Below are positions 61,901 to 64,000 of a stretch of DNA of 64,000 nucleotides, piece after piece. A program made the position numbers and the translations under genes. Source of the DNA: Phytophthora sp. 'mugwort' (taxonomy: Eukaryota > Oomycota > Peronosporomycetes > Peronosporales > Peronosporaceae); assembly GCA_033558025.1 (NCBI GenBank), contig JAUCEF010000005.1, positions 6,944,001 through 7,008,000 on the forward strand, in the 5' to 3' direction. How positions within the stretch are numbered: position 1 is the stretch's first letter; each line of letters opens with the position of its first letter. Under the pieces are notes generated by a model. It saw only the letters and a program-made list of their open reading frames with translations. It was not told where the DNA came from and searched no databases.

Positions 61901-64000
61901 GACAGATATTACGATACACAGAAAGCGTAATATGATGGTTCAAGCTTTCCAGGCGTTCAGAGAGTTTTCTCATCGGAGGTGCCTCATTCAAGCTCATTTG
62001 GAATAGACGATTGAAATATTCCAACGAGAATTGGTACATTGGGTCAATGTCAGCCAAATCTGCGATGATGAAGAAAAGCATGGCGCCGCGAACGGCAACG
62101 CATTGATACTTGTTGCGAATATCCAATACTTCCAGTTTTGTCGCCTCGGACTCCGCCAGACGCTGAGCCACAACGGTAGATGTTTGTTTGGACGTTTCCA
62201 GCGCCAGAACGAGTTCGACATCATCTAAGATTTTTCCTTTTGCGTCCGAAAGAAGATTCAGAATCTTTATCTCCAAATCTTGCAGCTGCTTTTGATCTCG
62301 CGCAATACTAGCCAAAAGGGCGTGCTTCCGCTCTTCAACCTCCATGCGTTCTCGCTTAACAACATCACTAAGTAGTTGTTCTTCCAAGCCGCCACTCGTG
62401 ACGGTAAAGTTTATAACGTTGACGCGTATGTACACGTCAGGAACAAAATGTGGATTCGCCAGCTTCGTCGTCAGATACAACCGGAAGCGTTCCACATCGG
62501 TCTCTATCAGCCGATCATCTAGCTTTACATTCACCTTGTTAACAACCCTTTTGTTGCTAAGTAAGCGTTGGGACGGTGTAATTGCGAGTACAGGCTCCAA
62601 CGATGGGTCCAACGCTTCAGTAACATCTTCAATCAATAATGGTTTCCCACCAACGAGACAGCTCTCGACAACTTGCATCAAGCATTTGTCATCATTTTTC
62701 ACGGCCTCTAAGTGATGGAGGGCCTCCAGTCGCTGAACCCATTGTGTTGCTTGTTGTTGTGGATCAATCATCAAAGCCCATCGCCGGTTGTTTTTTAAAG
62801 CGAAAATTGCGTTATCGGTAGAGAAATTGTCGCTTGGTAAACCCAGTAATTGCCATTCGCGAAGCTCGCGGACGTCTCCGTATGCATTTGTTAATGCAAA
62901 GGATGACGATGCACCAATCGACGATCCAGTTATTTCCGACCACCGCGAGAGAAGTTGGGCCCGGTAAGCGCCGTCAAATGGGCCCAGGTACGACATGCAC
63001 GCTGCTACGAGAAACGAATCCCCCAAAATTGTGTTGCCTTCCTGCTTCAGAATTTTAATACTGTTTTTCCATCGCACTCGCTCGTCACTAAGGCCCTCCG
63101 ATAGTTTTTCAGCATTTCGAAGTCGTTGGTGCGTCAGCTCGGATTCATCGAGTAAACGTTGCTTTTCAGCCAGTGTTGCGTCGCACTTTTCCTTCAGCTT
63201 ACGCACTTTATCAAGCACTTTCGCCAGCTCTTGTTGCTTTGATTCAAGTTTTTTATTAGCAACTTCGAGCACAGCATTCATCTCAACAAGACGTTGACGC
63301 TTGGGAGCAACTTGGCGGAAGATACGAGCGTAAGTATTAATCGCATGCACCCACATACACAACGACATCGCGGCGTGTGATACCTTCTTGACTTCTTCGA
63401 TTGAGAAGTCGGGGTTTTCAATGTACTTCCGAATTTTCTTGAGAATTGCCTGGGGAATATTGTCCTTATCGTACTCCTTGAGTTCCGACATGAAGGTACT
63501 GCGCGATAAAATACGTTTACTATTGTCCCAGTCAGCTTTCTCCCCAAGCATAATGCACACGGCCTCCATCACAACTTGTACAGCTTGTGGAGGCTTCACA
63601 AAGCCCTTCACTTCTGTGATATCCTTTTTGTCTAGAGAATCTAGCGCGGCAACAGCAGCATTCAGAGCAGGTAACGCCTGGTCTAGATCACGCTGTGCAT
63701 CAGCTTGACATGCTGCGACCACTTGCTGCTGCTGCTTAACAACAGCTTCATCAGACCCCACCCGCTGAGCAACTTGTTCAGCTTCTGTTTGGTCAGTCGC
63801 GACTTGCTGTAGAAGTTCCTCAGCCTCCGTCGTCTTGCTTACAAGTATGGGCTGGAGCACGACAAGTTCCTCCTGAAGTGTACTCACAAGTGAATTTGTA
63901 TCCTCTAACTTGACAACACCTGCCATCAAACGCTGCAGTTTTGCCCCCCACTGAGTTTTCTTTTCCCGATAAATTCTTCGAAACAACGCGATGAGATCAA
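58974..64000 (-). CDS. dynein heavy chain, C-terminal part (partial, runs off window)
   Basis: About 1674 codons on the minus strand, with the 5' end beyond 64000; the frame stays open to the window edge. From its start here: antiparallel coiled-coil stalk (about 25-130 and 235-320) around the microtubule-binding head (KPPQAVQVVMEAVCIMLGEK; AAMSLCMWVHAINTYARIFR). Next come AAA5 (WALMIDPQQQATQW at about 400), the FNRLF linker (MYQFSLEYFNRLF), AAA6 (FILSPGTDPISPLERY at about 885; GYWLVLQNVHLAKTWL) and LLFLTGEIYYGGRVTDE (about 1130). The C-terminal dynein domain runs from about 1430 (FPQGLFTAISQRYARK) to the end (RKGTLSTTGTSTNLVL; PDYFVLNGTALVC). It is probably an axonemal inner-arm type, as zoospores are flagellate. 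A Ser-rich insert lies near the end (about 1540-1604). No intron is seen in this part. Confidence 0.93.
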   Translation of the reverse strand, partial: DLIALFRRIYREKKTQWGAKLQRLMAGVVKLEDTNSLVSTLQEELVVLQPILVSKTTEAEELLQQVATDQTEAEQVAQRVGSDEAVVKQQQQVVAACQADAQRDLDQALPALNAAVAALDSLDKKDITEVKGFVKPPQAVQVVMEAVCIMLGEKADWDNSKRILSRSTFMSELKEYDKDNIPQAILKKIRKYIENPDFSIEEVKKVSHAAMSLCMWVHAINTYARIFRQVAPKRQRLVEMNAVLEVANKKLESKQQELAKVLDKVRKLKEKCDATLAEKQRLLDESELTHQRLRNAEKLSEGLSDERVRWKNSIKILKQEGNTILGDSFLVAACMSYLGPFDGAYRAQLLSRWSEITGSSIGASSSFALTNAYGDVRELREWQLLGLPSDNFSTDNAIFALKNNRRWALMIDPQQQATQWVQRLEALHHLEAVKNDDKCLMQVVESCLVGGKPLLIEDVTEALDPSLEPVLAITPSQRLLSNKRVVNKVNVKLDDRLIETDVERFRLYLTTKLANPHFVPDVYIRVNVINFTVTSGGLEEQLLSDVVKRERMEVEERKHALLASIARDQKQLQDLEIKILNLLSDAKGKILDDVELVLALETSKQTSTVVAQRLAESEATKLEVLDIRNKYQCVAVRGAMLFFIIADLADIDPMYQFSLEYFNRLFQMSLNEAPPMRKLSERLESLNHHITLSVYRNICRGLFKEHKLLFALVICLKIMVNMHELSQRDVILLHQSAVTFDIPTANETDAANLRESGSVSPPHGDSGGELRHSTDAVDRVFHALARRHQVFLKLLNSYYRDNAAWSTWVAYDNPYLARLPGDWDTSLPRFMRLVIVRWLREDTFMMAVRCFIEQTLGTEFLEDANRAVEMKDVYSDIDKSTPCLFILSPGTDPISPLERYAREKGIGEDRYHVISLGQGQGPIVEAKVEECKAQGYWLVLQNVHLAKTWLPKLQTLLSSIKQEARSGGIHEDFRIFLASFPVAYFPISVLQNSVKVMTESPMGVKATLQRSMMLIKQLDADDSNSLSRGSPSTLAMKLRLAFGLSFFHAVVRERLKFGPLGWNLKYDFSDADFVSVVTLQRRLLDAAANMVFSKESISNSSKAESSNEIEASTSNIRELRSATNHLQLQEVPWDALLFLTGEIYYGGRVTDEFDLRCLLAVLRRFCSEPCFKPRPRSVRPSESTIRGLTNVLIKAKSSSAQDITIFSSNDGSFAVPEFQTEDEMVCFVDGLTDMDSPNVFGMHPNAHALYQRQQANRFVSLVMQLQPSQANGVDLSTSDSLANESSNGTSESSAVISGITRVEFNALELSKGIQEKLPSQSTLDNAEAFLMRRTRENRQDPLDVVLQQEVTACHKLVRHVHASLVELQYAIQGIVVMSVTIEQTLNSITLQQVPADWIISGTHSMPTSEALSHWVTTVLYRCDFLHRWIERGRVSRNVFPLSILSFPQGLFTAISQRYARKYGIPIHFLNFKFRVLNEVESLIVTSADEVVEPQQSDDKEVEGQLEDGAYLTGIVLEGAQWSSELGCLCSSRPGIMRQNMPIIQVLAQRNSTLASACVPGSVKALSPSDGVGSTMSTRSMVSSDATAAMQSLQRTSTYRNSSLDLAGSNMETIQAPFPLSTYSCPMYRTALRKGTLSTTGTSTNLVLVMDLPCQGEPDYFVLNGTALVCSNTLE

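Overview
The window looks like a gene-sparse, transposon-rich stretch of nuclear DNA from an oomycete, most likely a plant-pathogenic member of the Peronosporales (Phytophthora and relatives). The main evidence is a Crinkler (CRN) effector N-terminus with an LFLAQ version of the LFLAK motif, several intronless receptor-like TKL kinases, oomycete-type Inr motifs 40-70 nt upstream of kinase start codons, a dynein heavy chain, and transposon families (MULE, piggyBac, pogo, DIRS, copia, chromodomain gypsy) common in these genomes.

Five intact host genes are visible. Two receptor-like kinases lie at 12061-13710 (+) and 21907-23610 (+). A 1123-residue protein with a PH-like and a DUF547 domain is at 48359-51730 (+). 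A kinase-fold protein with N in place of both catalytic aspartates (pseudokinase) is at 52325-53386 (-), and a third receptor-like kinase is at 56062-58353 (-). The C-terminal part of a dynein heavy chain (58974-64000, -) runs off the right edge. A CRN gene (24980-26630) is broken by frameshifts. Two more kinase-family relics are at 1378-1690 and 51845-52060, so the kinase family has at least six footprints in 58 kb.

Layout. 1-5.8 kb: kinase-receptor relic, Tc1/mariner scrap, pogo-like transposase relic and a 0.67 kb TIR element. 5.8-10.5 kb: a nearly intact, recent Ty1/copia element with a perfect 5-bp target duplication, LTRs differing at 1 of 281 positions, and a primer site that fits an anticodon-half tRNA-Asn. 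12-13.7 kb: kinase. 14-17.4 kb: MULE relic. 17.5-21 kb: scrambled Ty3/gypsy relics on both strands. 21.9-23.6 kb: kinase. 25-26.6 kb: broken CRN. 27.5-28.6 kb: FAR1/MULE-like relic. 30.3-39.4 kb: one pogo-like transposase gene split by a 7.3 kb piggyBac-like element with TTAA target duplication, itself carrying chromodomain-gypsy debris. 41.8-46.4 kb: DIRS-like retrotransposon relic with tyrosine recombinase, containing back-to-back palindromes. 48.4-64 kb: the gene-dense end.

The intact genes do not form an operon-like pathway. The recurring theme is a receptor-kinase family with a Cys-rich ectodomain expanding and decaying among transposons. Intron structure, exact boundaries of decayed elements and all family names rest on reading motifs by eye; no search was run.
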